47,740 nt of DNA from Sphaeroforma arctica JP610 (lineage: Eukaryota; Opisthokonta; Ichthyosporea; Ichthyophonida): the NCBI RefSeq assembly GCF_001186125.1, contig NW_014039898.1:4483-52222 (forward strand), given 5' to 3'. Shown in pieces: positions 1 to 12,269 of the stretch. The translations under genes were made by a program, and so were the position numbers. Under the pieces are notes generated by a model. The model was not told the DNA's origin and searched no databases. It saw nothing but the letters and a program-made list of their open reading frames with translations. How positions within the stretch are numbered: the stretch's first letter is position 1; every line of letters begins with the position of its first letter.

Positions 1-509
1 TGTATATGTATATATGTGTATATACATGTATATTTCTATATATATATATATATGTGTGTGTATGTATGTATGTATATATACATGAATACTTTCTTGTTAT
101 ATATTCACCCTTCCAAATCTGCAACAAAAAAATACATTTAGTTTTATGCAAATCTTCTGTTTATCTACAAAGTATTATTTTTATATCAATTTATCATGTG
201 TAACATATTTCATGCGAGTCTATTGTGGCGTTTCTGTTGATATATACTAACCTGCTTGTACACTATTTTTGTGGAATGCGTTCATGGTTGTTTTGAAACA
301 CTTGTGTATGTAAAACCGAATTAAGCCATGTATGAACGTATGTAAATATGGGTTTAAACATGTATGAGTTTACACATCATACCCTCATATAGGCACATAT
401 GTATGCAGCAATACCTACGTAGGTTTGCAATTTATCAGTGGCGGACCAGTATGATACATTCAGACCAGTAGACCATACGAATTGATTTTCACTTTCGTGT
501 GTTTTGCAG
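1..509. other. AT-rich upstream/intronic sequence
   Basis: The first 80 bases are alternating TA/TG microsatellite. The remainder is AT-rich with no convincing reading frame. It ends in a pyrimidine-rich acceptor (cag at 507-509) that opens the first visible exon of the MAP kinase, so at least the distal part is probably intron. The exon for the kinase glycine-rich loop was not found here and probably lies upstream of the window. Confidence 0.6.
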
Positions 510-3500
510 TTCTGCCACAGACGCGCTGACAGGCGAGAAGGTGGCGATCAAGAAAATTCTCAAAGGGTTCGAAACTGCCGTCCATGGCAAACGTACATGT
601 AGAGAGGTCCAGCTACTCAGTCAGCTGAAACATGAAAATGTGGGACATAGCCTGTGTATAAATACTCGTAGTCTCCTGCAAGTATATTATACCTACGCGT
701 GGTTGCGATATGCCATGTGTGCTCCAGTGTTCACAGTAATTATTTGAAAGAGTCGAGCTGACTTTATTTCTCACATAGGCGCTTCGGGCTGTCTTTTTCC
801 CTGCCCCACTTTTTATCTTTAACAATGAGTTCCGTTTCGAGACTTTCATTGAAAATTTTCTCTACGCAGAATTCTCATTTCTCATTTTCTTGCATCACAG
901 ATCATTTCGCTCAAGACTGTCTTCTCACCGTATGGACGGGAGGAATTTGACGACATGTAAGTTTTTACACTATTCCGATCCATGATAATCTTGGCAGTTT
1001 TAGGGTAACGATTGCATTGTTAAATATGTGTGTGACATACCAAGCATGATCACACACTTAGCACTGTCTCCGTCACCAACACATTGATTCCATACAAGTA
1101 TGCAATGTCGTTAGGCATATTACTTGGCATGGGTTGTTCGCTAAATCAATAGCTAAGTGAAAACCATGCTCATGGCCTAAGCGCGAACATTTTGGGATTC
1201 TATTCCCTCATAAATGCTTTTCTCGTTGAAATCTTTGCTCCGTTATTCGATACAATATATCTGTGTCGGTCGCAAAAAAAAACAATCGATGGCGATATGC
1301 GGAGGCGATATGCATATATTTATATTTATATAATTGACTTTTCACTTATCTTATATTCCGTCGGTCGAAAGTCAATCGTGTTTCGCGACATTCAGTTAAA
1401 TATAGTATCGTAGCGTCTATGAGCTGAATATTTTATGAAATTACAATCTTGCTGAGCATAGGTTTCTCATTCGCAATAACTACAACACTTCCGTTCACTA
1501 TATGAAAGCTTCCTTCTCGCGACAATACATCCTTTTTGAAGTACAATTGCACACATCAATGGCTGGGGTAGTTTCGATGTACTCGTTGTTCTTATGAAAT
1601 AGTCACTGTCAACTCCACGTACACGATTTATAAATAGATATCTCGTAATGGAACTGTTGGACGCTGATCTGCGGCGAGTCATCTACACGCAAGATCTGAC
1701 GGAAGAGCACACCAAGTTTTTTATATATCAAATATTAAGGGGTCTGAAGTACGTCCACTCGGCCGATATTGTGCACCGTGACTTAAAACCAGGTATGGTC
1801 AAATGTATGCCTAAGAATTTGCGTGACAACTGTATGGCTTGATGTTGAGGGAATCTCTTTTATCATAAAAGGTGTGAGTTGCGACCAATCTATCGATCTT
1901 GTGCGTCATAAATCGTACCAGGTTGCATCCACCATAAGCGTTAGGTATCCGTGTGTAGTTGTGTAATAATGCTGTCTCCGGATCAATATACAGCTCGTGT
2001 TGTAGCACTGCTTATACGACTTTCTCGTTATCCAACGGGGTGTGAAATAGGCCAATCAGTTGATCTTGTGCACTGCGATGTAAAGCGAGATACGGTCAAC
2101 AACACATCTCGATTACTCGCGTGTACTTTTATTAAAACGAAAGCGGACTACCAACAGCGCACTTGTATATTCGTCCATATTTGTTAATTATTCAGTTTTC
2201 ATGGCAAGGGGAATAGTGAATGTCCACTGAGCCGATGTTTCTATTTTCACCTCTACATTCTCTGCCCTCTCCCCCGCCTCCCACTGTTTCGCTCGCCACT
2301 TTGTTTGGGCTCTCAGGGCAATTCCGTATACACTCACCTTCTCCGATTTTGCAGGCAACATCGCCGTCAACGAAGACTGCGGTGTAAAGATCCTCGACTT
2401 CGGCTTAGCCAGACAATCTGACCCAGAAATGACTGGCTACGTAGCCACAAGGTACAAGTCGATGTCAATTTCTGCATACTTTGTCTCTGGCAATGTTTCC
2501 ACAAGATGTGCCAGTGTGATTTTAAAGCTCGGTGTTAATAACTGGTAGAATATGATACACCATGATTCATGCATAATAATTATTTGTATGGTTTTACGAG
2601 CAGAATGGTGCTTGGGCTATCGGTGCATACACTTGTTCTGGCGCTAATGAATATATCCATAAAGCTGTACTACATCCTAAGAAAAGGTCAGTAGGTTTTA
2701 CATGCGGGTCAGTCAGCAATATGACTGATATTGGGCTAGTAGAATCGCGTATATTCGCCTACAGTGGGAGCTCAAACCTACTTTGTCCTTCGAATGCAAG
2801 CTGTGACATCCACATGTACTCGGAGTGTTTGATTGATATATGTATATTATCTCATATTGTAGAGCTATCTTGATATACTCTTTTCTCAGACACTATCGTG
2901 CGCCTGAGATCATGTTGAACTGGAGGAGATACGACAAGGGAGTCGATATTTGGAGTGTGGGCTGTATTATGGCCGAGATTATCAATAAGAAGACTCTCTT
3001 TAATGCAGACGACTACGTAACACACATCACCACCATCTGCGAGGTGTGTGACGGTATTGTATTGCGGTATATATATATATATATATACGCTGTCGTCTAT
3101 GGATGGGACGTAAAGTAGTGTATGCAAATGTTTGAATTACTCGTGTATGGACGGTCCTAAAGTTGTGTACGTGTGATCCTTTGTAGTAAACCCTGAACCC
3201 ACTGAATCATGTGTACGGGCGGCTTGCCATCTGGCGTGCGTTTGAAATATGTATTGTGGTACCTTTTCTCGAATTCTCACCCAGCCTATTAGGACTGGGA
3301 TGTTGGCTGTTCGCTGCCAGTTGTATGATGATATCGTGTTCTCACATTGCCACAATGCTCAAGAGTATATAGTTACCGGGTTGAACTAGTCCTGTAGACA
3401 TACATCGCATCGATTGATCTGATATGCGTGATGGGCAATCGGAGGGCTTTTTCTTATTGTCAAGAATCTCATACTATGTTATTATATTCAAGTGGTTGTC

Positions 3501-4814
3501 ACCATAAGTCACACAACCTTAGTTTTATTATGTCCAATTATCTCCATACTCCTCACCAACAATTCTTACTGTTCATTCAGTTGTACAAACAATGTCTCAC
3601 GGTTAGTCCGTTTAGTCAATCAGAACTTTAGCTGACATTTTTAACTAAGTTGTATATCCGCATATTGTTCATTTTCCAACAGGTGGTGGGCACCCCAGAC
3701 GAAGACACCATCGCATCCATAGGCAGTTCAGACGCACAGCAATTCATCAGAGATTTGCCGAAACACCCTCCCAAGGGCTTTGATAAGATCTGCCCGGGCG
3801 CATCTCCTGAAGGTATATCGAGACTATGCCCTTCCAACATCTATGGCTAGTATACCTAGTATATTGTTTGCTTCTTTATCAGGAATTTGCTACGAGAGTT
3901 ACGTTAGAGTATATCTAAAAAGACGATACTCCTATGACCTCATGAAATTTCACATGCACTTTGCTCAGTTTGCAAGATTTGAACTCTCAGATGATTATTG
4001 CAGTGTATATTGACTGATATGTTGGAGGCGGACTTGTTTTCGGTCATGCGAAGTCGCCATTATAGCACCTATCTTTCTTACGCCATCTTGTGCGTACGCA
4101 CACTCTGACACCTCTCACGACACCATCTGTATTACTCTATTCATTTTCTCCCTTATATAGATTCACTTTCCTACACTGCACAAATATTCACACTATCCGC
4201 ACCTCTACATATTTTCTACGCCATCTCTATACATTCAGCCGTCGATTTCTTGTCGCGGTGTTTAGTCTTCGATGGAAAGCGTCGGATGAATGTACTGGAA
4301 GCTTTAGAGCATCCGTTTGTTGCAAGGTTTCACGACCCTGGAAACGAGCCCATCCTGCAATCGAAGTTTGATTTCAGCAAATATGAGGAGAAAGACTACA
4401 CGATAGAGGAATGGAAGCGTATGTCATAGACATTCTTGAATGCTTTTACTGTTTGCACACTGTATCTGCCATCTGTGTTAGTATCGTTGCATATCAATAG
4501 CCGAGGGCATACAGTCATTTGTCGTAAAAGAACCAATCTGATACGCATGTTTTCGCTAACCAAAAGTTGTAACGAACATATTGCAAGTTTTATGTAGACT
4601 GTGCTAGAATGTACGTATGCATATTAAACTCCATGTGAATGTTCAGTTGAATTTAACTAATATTGAGTCCAGACAGAATAGACCGGTATGTCGCAGGTGT
4701 ATGATTCTATTGTAGCGAAACAACTACTTCAACCTCTCAATCATGAATATTTCTTCCGAATGTTCAGAAATGGTCTGGGACGAAATTCAACAAGTACGGC
4801 AAGCCGAACAATGA
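510..4814 (+). CDS. p38/Hog1-type MAP kinase, 5'-partial, eight visible exons
   Basis: Stress-activated Ser/Thr kinase of the p38/Hog1 branch; such kinases are activated by dual phosphorylation of TxY by a MAP2K. Exons inferred from GT...AG ends, continuous phase and family alignment: 510-639, 901-956, 1638-1792, 2355-2451, 2890-3043, 3683-3812, 4239-4418, 4768-4814. They encode about 315 residues ending at TGA 4812-4814. In the fragment, VAIKK carries the catalytic Lys (about residue 14), HRDLKP is at 108-113, DFG at 128-130, the activation motif TGY at 140-142 and APE at 150-152. TGY, rather than TEY or TPY, places it in p38/Hog1, and the flanking EMTGYVATR and RAPEIMLNW match that family. 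About 40 N-terminal residues including the Gly-rich loop lie upstream. The first donor (gtggga at 640) is weak, so that junction is the least certain; the other donors are ordinary (gtaagt, gtatgt). The tail is short (EWK then MVWDEI and stop). No sign of decay. Confidence 0.93.
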
Positions 4815-5155
4815 TGAAAGAGGTCGAGGGCCCAGCTTACATACGCAAAGAACACCCTTTTTATTTTTGAATAAAAAAATCAAATCAAATGGAAATAAAC
4901 ACGGTCACTATGCACTTCTTATAAGAGTGGAAGGGGAACGGTGTATCTTGTGCAGCACTCATTAACAATGGAATGTGTAGCGCAACCAGATCAGAGTAAG
5001 CTGACAACCAAGCATAGTAGAGTCTTCTTGAGCTGTCCAGTAGAAATAACAGACGTGATGTAGTTTTTAATCTCGTGTATGCTAAGTATTTGCTGCATTT
5101 ATCTGTTGAATGAAGAACATCGCGCCAATGGCGCAAGCGATGCTGTCTGAACTTG
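4815..5155. terminator. shared 3' intergenic region with poly(A) signals on both strands
   Basis: The kinase (+) and the receptor-RGS gene (-) converge here. AATAAA occurs on the plus strand at 4870-4875 and 4894-4899, 56 and 80 bases past the kinase stop. AATAAA on the minus strand reads as TTTATT at 4860-4865. The two 3' ends therefore probably overlap or abut. No gene is supported in the interval. Confidence 0.55.
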
Positions 5156-6849
5156 TTAGGCCTCGTCGCGGACACTGTTCGAGGAATACCCCTCCTCTAT
5201 GAGCAGTAAATTAGTTGTTTTCGGTGGTTTCACCAGTCTTGCGTCCGTCCCGCACAAAGCTGTCAATTTGTCTACTCTGCACTTCAGTATGTCGCACACA
5301 GTCGGATTCTTCGAGAACATGCCCAGCACATTTGACTGATGTACCAGTATTGCTGTCTCCGCATATGCCATCCACAAGAGCTTGTGAATATCGACTTCCA
5401 CCTGGTGTAGAGCCACCAATGATTCAACGGCCTTGGTTTCCTCTTTTCACGTAATGGCTTCAGTATCCTCGAGGGCAAATTTACTGTGTGAGCCGCTCCT
5501 GACATGATATAGTTATCTATTACTTGCAATGTTAGTCTGCTAATTTTTCCAGCATAATTATCTCCAGCCCGGACTGTCAGCGAGTTGGCTTCTGTCCCCA
5601 CCATCCGCTTAAGCTGCCGAACATCTTTCATGAATCTGAAGTTTTCGTCCATATGCCGTCTGCCAGCGATAGCCAATAGTATGGGATAAAGTTCTTTGTC
5701 TTGCAATAGCAGATCAAGTCGCCCACGCGGATCTATCAAATCATATGCCTGACCGATTAAGGTCTTCTCGCTGACACGTAGATTATCGAATCCAAATGCA
5801 CCCGTGATCTCATTCCATACAAGAGCTCCAAACATTTCGAACACTAGCTGCCAGACGAGTACCATTGATGTTGTGAATCTATAAAACGCAAGACCCTTGC
5901 TTTCAATTCGAACCATGCACATGGATATCACCAATATCACTGCCTGCATAACCATCATGCGCACGACATTTTCATAGTCGACGAAAAACTTTACAAACCC
6001 CCCGCGTATTTTCACCGTATACCAACTCATCTCGATCAAGGTGAGCAATGCATATGAAACGACGGCCCACCCGATAATTTCGGTGTATTTAGGGAAGGAG
6101 ACGGACATAGCAACGATGTAAGGTATCACTTGGAACACAAGTGACATGATTATGGATTTGACGAAGAACATCTTGTAGCTTGGATTACAGATACCTTCTG
6201 CCAACAAAAAATACATGAGCGCCATCCTATTACTTAGTGCCGCCCATACTTGCCCGACCATCATCAGCTCCAATGCTTGTAGGAAGCGAACATAATTGCT
6301 TCTTGGCAAGTAATAAACCGTCAGCATGTTCGTGATATATGTGAGGGGAGGTATGACCAATATGCAAAAGCTAACATGAGCTATGAAAGAAGGCAGTTTG
6401 CTTAGTATGACCGGTGATTTTCTATGCTTATATATTGTCATGAGAGTGACACCACACAGCAGAAAGGTAAACCCTGTGACTACTGAAAAAAAGATAGCAC
6501 TATCGTTATTCCGCGGCACCCATCGCATGTAGGGTTTAGGTGGCGGGACTGCCAAATACTTGGAAAGATAGAACGAACCCCAAAAAAATCCGATGAGGGG
6601 CAGATAGAAAAAAAGCATGACTAGAACGTTCCTCCTCACCACAGCCCGCGTTCGATTGCGTGTTCCATCCCAGAAGGATATATCCTTCACAATCGCGCTA
6701 GCACTGCCTTTGCACAAAGTAGACTCGTGGTCATTTGGTGAAGAAAATTCTGAAGACGATTTCTGTGTCGTGGACATGTTTGGTCTCATTATCACCACAC
6801 CGGTAGAGACGACCGTAATCTGATCTGACATTCTCTCATCCATATTCAT
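5156..6849 (-). CDS. seven-helix receptor-like protein with C-terminal RGS domain, one frameshift
   Basis: Predicted membrane receptor carrying its own RGS domain; RGS domains accelerate GTP hydrolysis by G-alpha, so it probably tunes heterotrimeric G-protein signalling at a membrane. ATG at 6849. Residues 1-70 are polar. Seven or eight hydrophobic helices follow (first about 74-96, second about 116-139, the last about 330-355). The RGS-like part runs from about residue 378, with the typical helix pattern and a late NLPSRILKPL segment. The frame opened at 6849 runs on to 5284, but its last 50-odd residues look non-native. The natural RGS end continues in another frame (5419 to 5156: ESLVALHQVEVDIHKLLW and onward to TAA). 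The switch falls at a four-base A run on the coding strand (5444-5447), so a one-base loss, real or an assembly error, is the simplest reading. No intron is needed. Plant AtRGS1 and amoeboid proteins share the 7TM-RGS layout; the exact family is not identified. Confidence 0.8.
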
Positions 6850-8486
6850 TGTTTAATTTGAAAGTACTGTAGCTCTGTCAACCACGATGGTAAGCTGTTA
6901 TCATCCTTTGATCACTTATATGCTTGAATTTGGTAACAGACGTTTATGTATATAGTCAAATGCACAACACCAACGGTTTTGATCACGACTCGTCGTCACT
7001 CGAATCGTTTATGTATTTTGTTTTTATTAAAAAAAAGACCTTACATAGCCTTCTAAAATATTCAAGAGGGCTATGGAATTTATAAATTTCAATATTTCAT
7101 AGCCCTCTAATTTATATACAAATATTTGTTTTTTAAAAAACAAATATTTTACTCTGTTGGATTGGAATTTGAAATCTGTCGAGTAAAAACTAAAAACTAA
7201 AAGTTTAAAAAAAAACACTAAACAGCGACTAAAACAGCGATCATGTTTTTGAGTAAAATGTTCAATTTTCTCCTGTTCTGTGGTTTCATTTAAAAAAAAT
7301 GGTTATACATATCGACATCATGATGTGAAGAATTCCGAATTGTGGTTATTTACTGTCCGTAGTCCGACTACCGTATTGACGGTATTGTGGAATGTGGAGT
7401 TGTGTGTGGACAAGAAAGAGAAGCCAATATTTTGATTATTTTAAGGGAAAAACTAAAAAAAGGCCAATGTAGGACGCCGAATGGTACTCGGGGACTCGGG
7501 GTATTTGACGGAGTAAAAGGTTTACTCCGGCTAGGTTTTCGCTAGAGTATAAACTAATCGGGCTGGAAATATACTATGTAGCCCAATTGGGCTATTTTGA
7601 AAATATATAGTTTCGGATAGTTTTCTTTTTTTGAAACAATGCGACGTATTTTTAGCCAGTAAACACCTTGTATTGTTTTTGTAAGCAAATGTATGGTCTC
7701 CAAAGTTAAATTTTGATTTTTTTTTTAATTATTGTTTTGAAATTAGTATCTTTTTTTATGCTAAGCTTTCAATAACATGCTAAATCCCTTTGGACGAGCC
7801 CGCACTGTGAACAACCGACCGGGCAAATGTCCGGCAAAATCGGAGATTAGCTAAACTACTGGACATATTGAAAATCTGAGACCACGAGCGTGTTCAGCGT
7901 GGCCAAATTAGCTACGGGCATTAATTTAATTACATTATATCTGTAAGGATAGCATGTTCTTTTTTATATCGGGATAGCCACTGTAACCCGATTTTCTATA
8001 TAACACGATTTTCTAACCTGTATTAGTGTAATGCTGTTGGTCCTTATCTTGATCATCGGTGACTATTTTTATTCTTTTTGAGCTGGGAAAAACTTTTGGA
8101 GTAATATTAGATAGTATTTTGAAAATTAGCCAATTGTAATCGTATATAAATATAGAAAGAAGATATGTTTTATATAAAATGTTGAGCAACTTTAGAATTT
8201 GACACCTCTCGAGGCTCACCTCCTCCTCGTCCTTTGATTTTCTCATCACCTTCTTGTAGGGAATGTAGGCTGTTGTGATATTCACCTCCTCGCCCGTGGC
8301 AGCAAATTTGGCCCCACATAGTCTCCTTCACCTCGTGGCAGCACATCTTTTTTTCTTTTTTGGAGAAGTTCCAAAATTAAATTTGTCGCCACATCTTCTT
8401 CTACTCCTCCTGAGTATATAAGTTTTGGCATTTGTTGACGAATTGTAGAATATCTACATATACATTTATAGTTTTAGATTTTAAAT
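6850..8486. other. AT-rich intergenic region without a supported gene
   Basis: No reading frame here looks natural. Visible structure is limited to palindromes at 7044-7149 (listed separately) and poly-T/poly-A runs. The promoter of the receptor-RGS gene should lie just above 6849, but no specific element can be named. Confidence 0.6.
7044..7149. repeat. cluster of inverted repeats
   Basis: Three alternating arms lie at 7044-7054 (CATAGCCTTCT), 7065-7075 (AGAGGGCTATG) and 7098-7108 (CATAGCCCTCT). The middle arm pairs perfectly with the third and with one mismatch to the first, so two alternative hairpins compete. They are followed at 7120-7149 by a perfect 30-bp palindrome with 15-base arms centred on TTTTTTAAAAAA. 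Confidence 0.75.
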
Positions 8487-8763
8487 TTGCCACTTTCTCG
8501 TCCTCTTCTCGTCCTAGTGATAGCATATATCTTTTTTAGAAACTGTATTGTTCTCCTCAGGCCAAAATTTGTATACAAAAATATAGAAAAGATGAACAGG
8601 GAGATAACAGATGGACAAAAAAATAGAAAATGTAGCAGAAGAACAGGTAACCGTAGGTTCAATAGAATTACTAGTATAAAGTGTGTGAACTGTGTAACAC
8701 ACCGTTTGTTGAATGAGATGAACGTGCAACGATGGGGGCAACATGCTGCATTACAAATGTAAA

Positions 8764-9324
8764 ATGAGGAGAGGTACAAAGTATATTCACTGCACAAATA
8801 GCGAGAATCGAGAAGTGGAGCTTTACTCGATGCGGCCGGAATGGCGATCTGTTTAGAAAGATCGCGTAAAAGTGGTTACCACAATGTTGGTTTGCTGTGC
8901 CCACTTTGATCTAGCTGATAAAAATAGTAGCAAAGGCAAACACAGACCCAAGCAGGGAGTATTACCCGTTTACTTTCAAGAAGAAGATATTTTGATCCCA
9001 TCAGGTGGTCATGCAACTATTACATCGAATAACGAAAGCTCACAAAATACTTTAGTTTTGAATTCGAATTCTGAAGCATCTTCAGATCCGTCAGGTTATA
9101 CTATAAACCATCTACCATCACAAGCGTCACAAGAAGGAATAGTGGAAGTAACGAGAAGTGATAGGAGGAGTAGGAGAAGTGATAGGAGGAGTAGGAGGAG
9201 TGGTGGGAGACATACTATCGTACACGTTTTATAGACGGTACAATCGCTGAATTGGCTTCAAACGCTTTCGGTAATCAAGACTATTTAAAAGCCATTAATC
9301 AAAAATGGCGTAAGCGCCTGCTGC
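8764..9324 (+). pseudogene. decayed THAP-type zinc-finger gene
   Basis: From ATG 8764 one frame reads a short HC motif, ELYSMRPEW, and then CCAHF and GVLPVYF. This resembles the C2CH THAP DNA-binding finger, whose end is usually CxxHF followed by a proline-containing box. The same pattern (VTLHRYKLQW ... VCSKHL) occurs in the THAP gene at 30372, which supports the match. A TAG interrupts the frame before the second half. The open part from 8872 to 9234 then runs through a Ser/Asn-rich linker into an Arg/Ser/Asp repeat. Another frame stays natural-looking to about 9324 (RFIDGTIAELASNAF), suggesting one frameshift in the Arg-rich repeat. It is cut at about 9325 by the edge of Gypsy A. A first Cys pair is not clear, so function is unlikely. 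Confidence 0.45.
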
Positions 9325-9594
9325 TTATCAATTTATTGAGCCATGGATCTTTACCACGTAATGGGCATCACAACGTGATGGTAGCTTTATGTATATGAAC
9401 ATAATTTAATAGCTGGGCAATTAACTGCCATGGTGGATTAGGGTTTTTATCTTGCAAAGGATGATTTAAAGTCCTGTGATTCGATAGTTGTGCATTATGA
9501 TGTGCAGCAAACATATCTATGGTATGTGGCCCAGATATTTTTTGAGCCAGTTCAAACCACCTGGAAATACACTTTCAGTCAATGGCTAGTAACT

Positions 9595-10406
9595 ATAAGA
9601 TTCGGTCTAATAAAGGCGATACTAATGCCTTAGAATAAATAAACGCGTAGGTAAATTCTATATCGTGTAAACATCGATATAAATAAACAAAATGAGACGT
9701 TTAATACTTGCCTCGTGAAAACAGTAATACTCTGAGGGATTGTGAGGCTGAGACATTGCCTATATATAATCCTCTCAGTACTGTTTCCGCCGAAGGGATT
9801 TTATTTAGTGTTTCGTTGTCGCTCTATTCTGGGGCGAATCCGAGAGACTCATAAAATCCTATCTTTAGAGAAAAAAGAAATAAAAATAAAAATACTCTTG
9901 ACGTCTTTAGTTATTGTCTTAACCAATAGCTTGCCACTATCAAGAATTACCGACTTAACCTTCATCAGACTGGCACATCTGGTTGGCTTATCAAGGATCA
10001 ACTAGGTAACATTAATAGTCCCTAGAAACCTATATTCGGTTGAGCCATCTCGCTACCGAAGTATTCAGATATAAATAAAATTGGAAAGTAAATAAAGCTC
10101 TATTAATAGAACTAGACCATCTCGTTTATGTTTGGTATTTTACTGAGGCCTTTTAATGGCCTCATCTAAATATCTGATATGTTAAATGGAAAAGGTTTAA
10201 TTAATAAAACCATTAAAACCATTTTAGGAAACTTAAGTACCTCGTGCTATTAAGAGCACATTTAGGAGACTTAAGTTCCCCGTACTATTAAGAGTACATT
10301 TAGGAAACTTAAGTTCCTCGTACTATTAAGAGTACGTTTATAATTTGCGTACTGCTTAAGAGTACGTTTATACATAGAGTCTAATGTGGAGGCCCGGCTT
10401 ACTACA
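9595..10406 (-). repeat. Gypsy A family LTR inserted in Gypsy A, with 5-bp target duplication
   Basis: This about 810-bp LTR matches the one at 13242-13970 along its length. Read on the minus strand it starts TGTAGTA. It is flanked by TAACT at 9590-9594 and TAACT at 10407-10411, and the coding homology to Gypsy B resumes on both sides. It is therefore a later insertion, probably a solo LTR. It carries extra tandem copies of an about 38-bp unit with a CGTACT...AGTACG hairpin (about 10225-10375). Confidence 0.85.
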
Positions 10407-10411
10407 TAACT

Positions 10412-11141
10412 CACGTACGGATTTATTAAAATCCGGTACAAAGTGTGATAACATATCCGATAAATGGTTATGTATTGCTGTCAGATGTTTTATATCAAAA
10501 TGAAACTTTGATATTGTATCATGCCAGCGACTCAGTAATTGTGAGTCGGGTTGCATTTCTTTCATATATTGAAGAGATTTCTGATCACACATCAGCGTAA
10601 ATGCTGTTCCGTATAAGTAATCTCGGAAGTGTGTTAAAGCTGCCACTATGGCTAATAGCTCTTGTTTAACAGTTGAATAATTCAACTGTGAAGCATTTAT
10701 TGCTCGACTAAAGAATTGTATATATCTAGGTTTGTCATCCATAACCTGATATAATACTCCTCCTAAGGCTGAGTCGGAGGCGTCCGTTGATATTTCAAAC
10801 GGCACGCCATCGACTGGTCCTTGTACAGCTGGGGCTTGTTGGACTACTTGTTTGAGCACTTTAAACGCGTCCTCACACTCTTTAGTCCACAGGTCTTCTA
10901 GTTTGCCTTTATGACATTTTAAGTGTCCAAAAGGTTTAAGGTAATCAGTTAAGTGTGGTACTCCATCTGAAAAGAAGTCTACAGACCCACACAAGCTGTT
11001 AACATCTTTTCCTGTAGTTGGTGTTCGCCAATCTAACAAGTGTGCTACCTTACCGGGGTCGATTTTAATACCTTCTCCAGATATTCGGTAGCCTAAGAGC
11101 TGTATTTCGCTCATGGCGAAGTGACATTTCTTCTCGTTCAT
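10412..11141 (-). pseudogene. Gypsy A RNase H block (fossil)
   Basis: Part of Gypsy A. Residues such as STDASDSALGGVLYQ, FFSRAIN and the QELLAI segment match the Ty3/Gypsy RNase H region. A following HNHLSDMLSHFVPDFNK stretch matches the same place in Gypsy B. The block ends where the later LTR insertion begins. Confidence 0.85.
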
Positions 11142-11150
11142 CGTGAAGTT

Positions 11151-12170
11151 TTACTCGTTGAGTCTCTTAAAGACTCGTCTGACTAATGCGGCGTGTTTGG
11201 AAAAGATGACTATGTCATCTATGTAGACTTGCACGTTAGGCATGTCTGTAAACATTTCGTCCATTTCTTGTTGGAAGAATGCTGGTAAAGAGTGTAACCC
11301 GAAAGGTGCACCTCTGAACCTGTATTGTTTACCTTTCCACGTAAAACTAAAGTATTTAAGATGTGGTTCATATACCTGCATTTGATGGTATCCTTGTGTA
11401 AGGTCTATAGTTGTAAATACTGTAGCACCTTCCATCCTTCGCAGTAGCTCGTTAATATGAGGTAAGTGAAAGTTATGAGTCGGCAGTAATTTATCTATTG
11501 GATTCATATCTAAACATACTCTGACTTTCTTAAACGATCCGTCAGAGTTATGTTGGTGTACGGCTAGCACCGCCAAGTTAACTGGCGTCTGTTGATAGTT
11601 AATTTCTATCACTCCATTTGCTAGCCATTTCTCAACTTGTTCTTTTACCACAGCCTCGTGTCTCCAGGATACATAGCTCCTTGAGGGACACTTTAACTGT
11701 GTAAAATCTACCTTGGTTAAGTCAAGGCTGACATATCCGCCGTTAAAGCGGAATTTTGCCCAATCTGTGATCTTTATCTTCTTATTAACTAGAATCATAT
11801 TCATGATTTTGTTCGCAAAGTCAGGTATTAATGCCTTGACTGTGTCTGACGGGGGCTTATATGGATTCAGACAGTTATCGTCTGATTGATCCTTTAATGG
11901 ATCTATGTTATTTGGTAGACCAGTTACGGTTATACCTAGAGTGAGTAAATCGCTCATTCTGACTATAATGTCGTACTTCTGTGACATCTTAACTATCACA
12001 GCTTGGGTAGTGATATTCCTATCATCGGCCAGGGAGATTTTAATATCTGTGGCCATGGTATCACACTTAGCAATTTTATCATCAGCTAAAATGAGGTAAG
12101 TTGTTTGTGTTCTCCTTTCGATAGCAAAGCCATCGGATAGACATGAAATTTCTGAACCAGGATCAATCAA
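11151..12170 (-). pseudogene. Gypsy A protease end and reverse transcriptase (fossil)
   Basis: The upstream end shows a DPGSEIS motif, as in retroviral-type aspartic proteases. The RT follows with TTIDLTQGYHQM, FRGAPFGL and the catalytic VYIDDIV. This is the longest open block of the element. Family Ty3/Gypsy. Confidence 0.88.
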
Positions 12171-12269
12171 CGCAAGGATTCTATTTACATTGCAGTATAC
12201 AGGGATTATTACACGCTCATCTCAAGAGTCGTTGTACTGTCTGTGTATCTATTGTACCCGGTAGTACCG

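Noticed and set aside
1-203. 65-residue plus-strand frame in the first 200 bases
   Set aside because: Composed of Tyr/Ile/Val/Cys repeats from TA/TG microsatellite. Not a protein.
4885-5175. 96-residue minus-strand frame after the receptor-RGS gene
   Set aside because: It lies in the probable 3' untranslated region past the natural stop, has no domain and does not fit as an extra exon.
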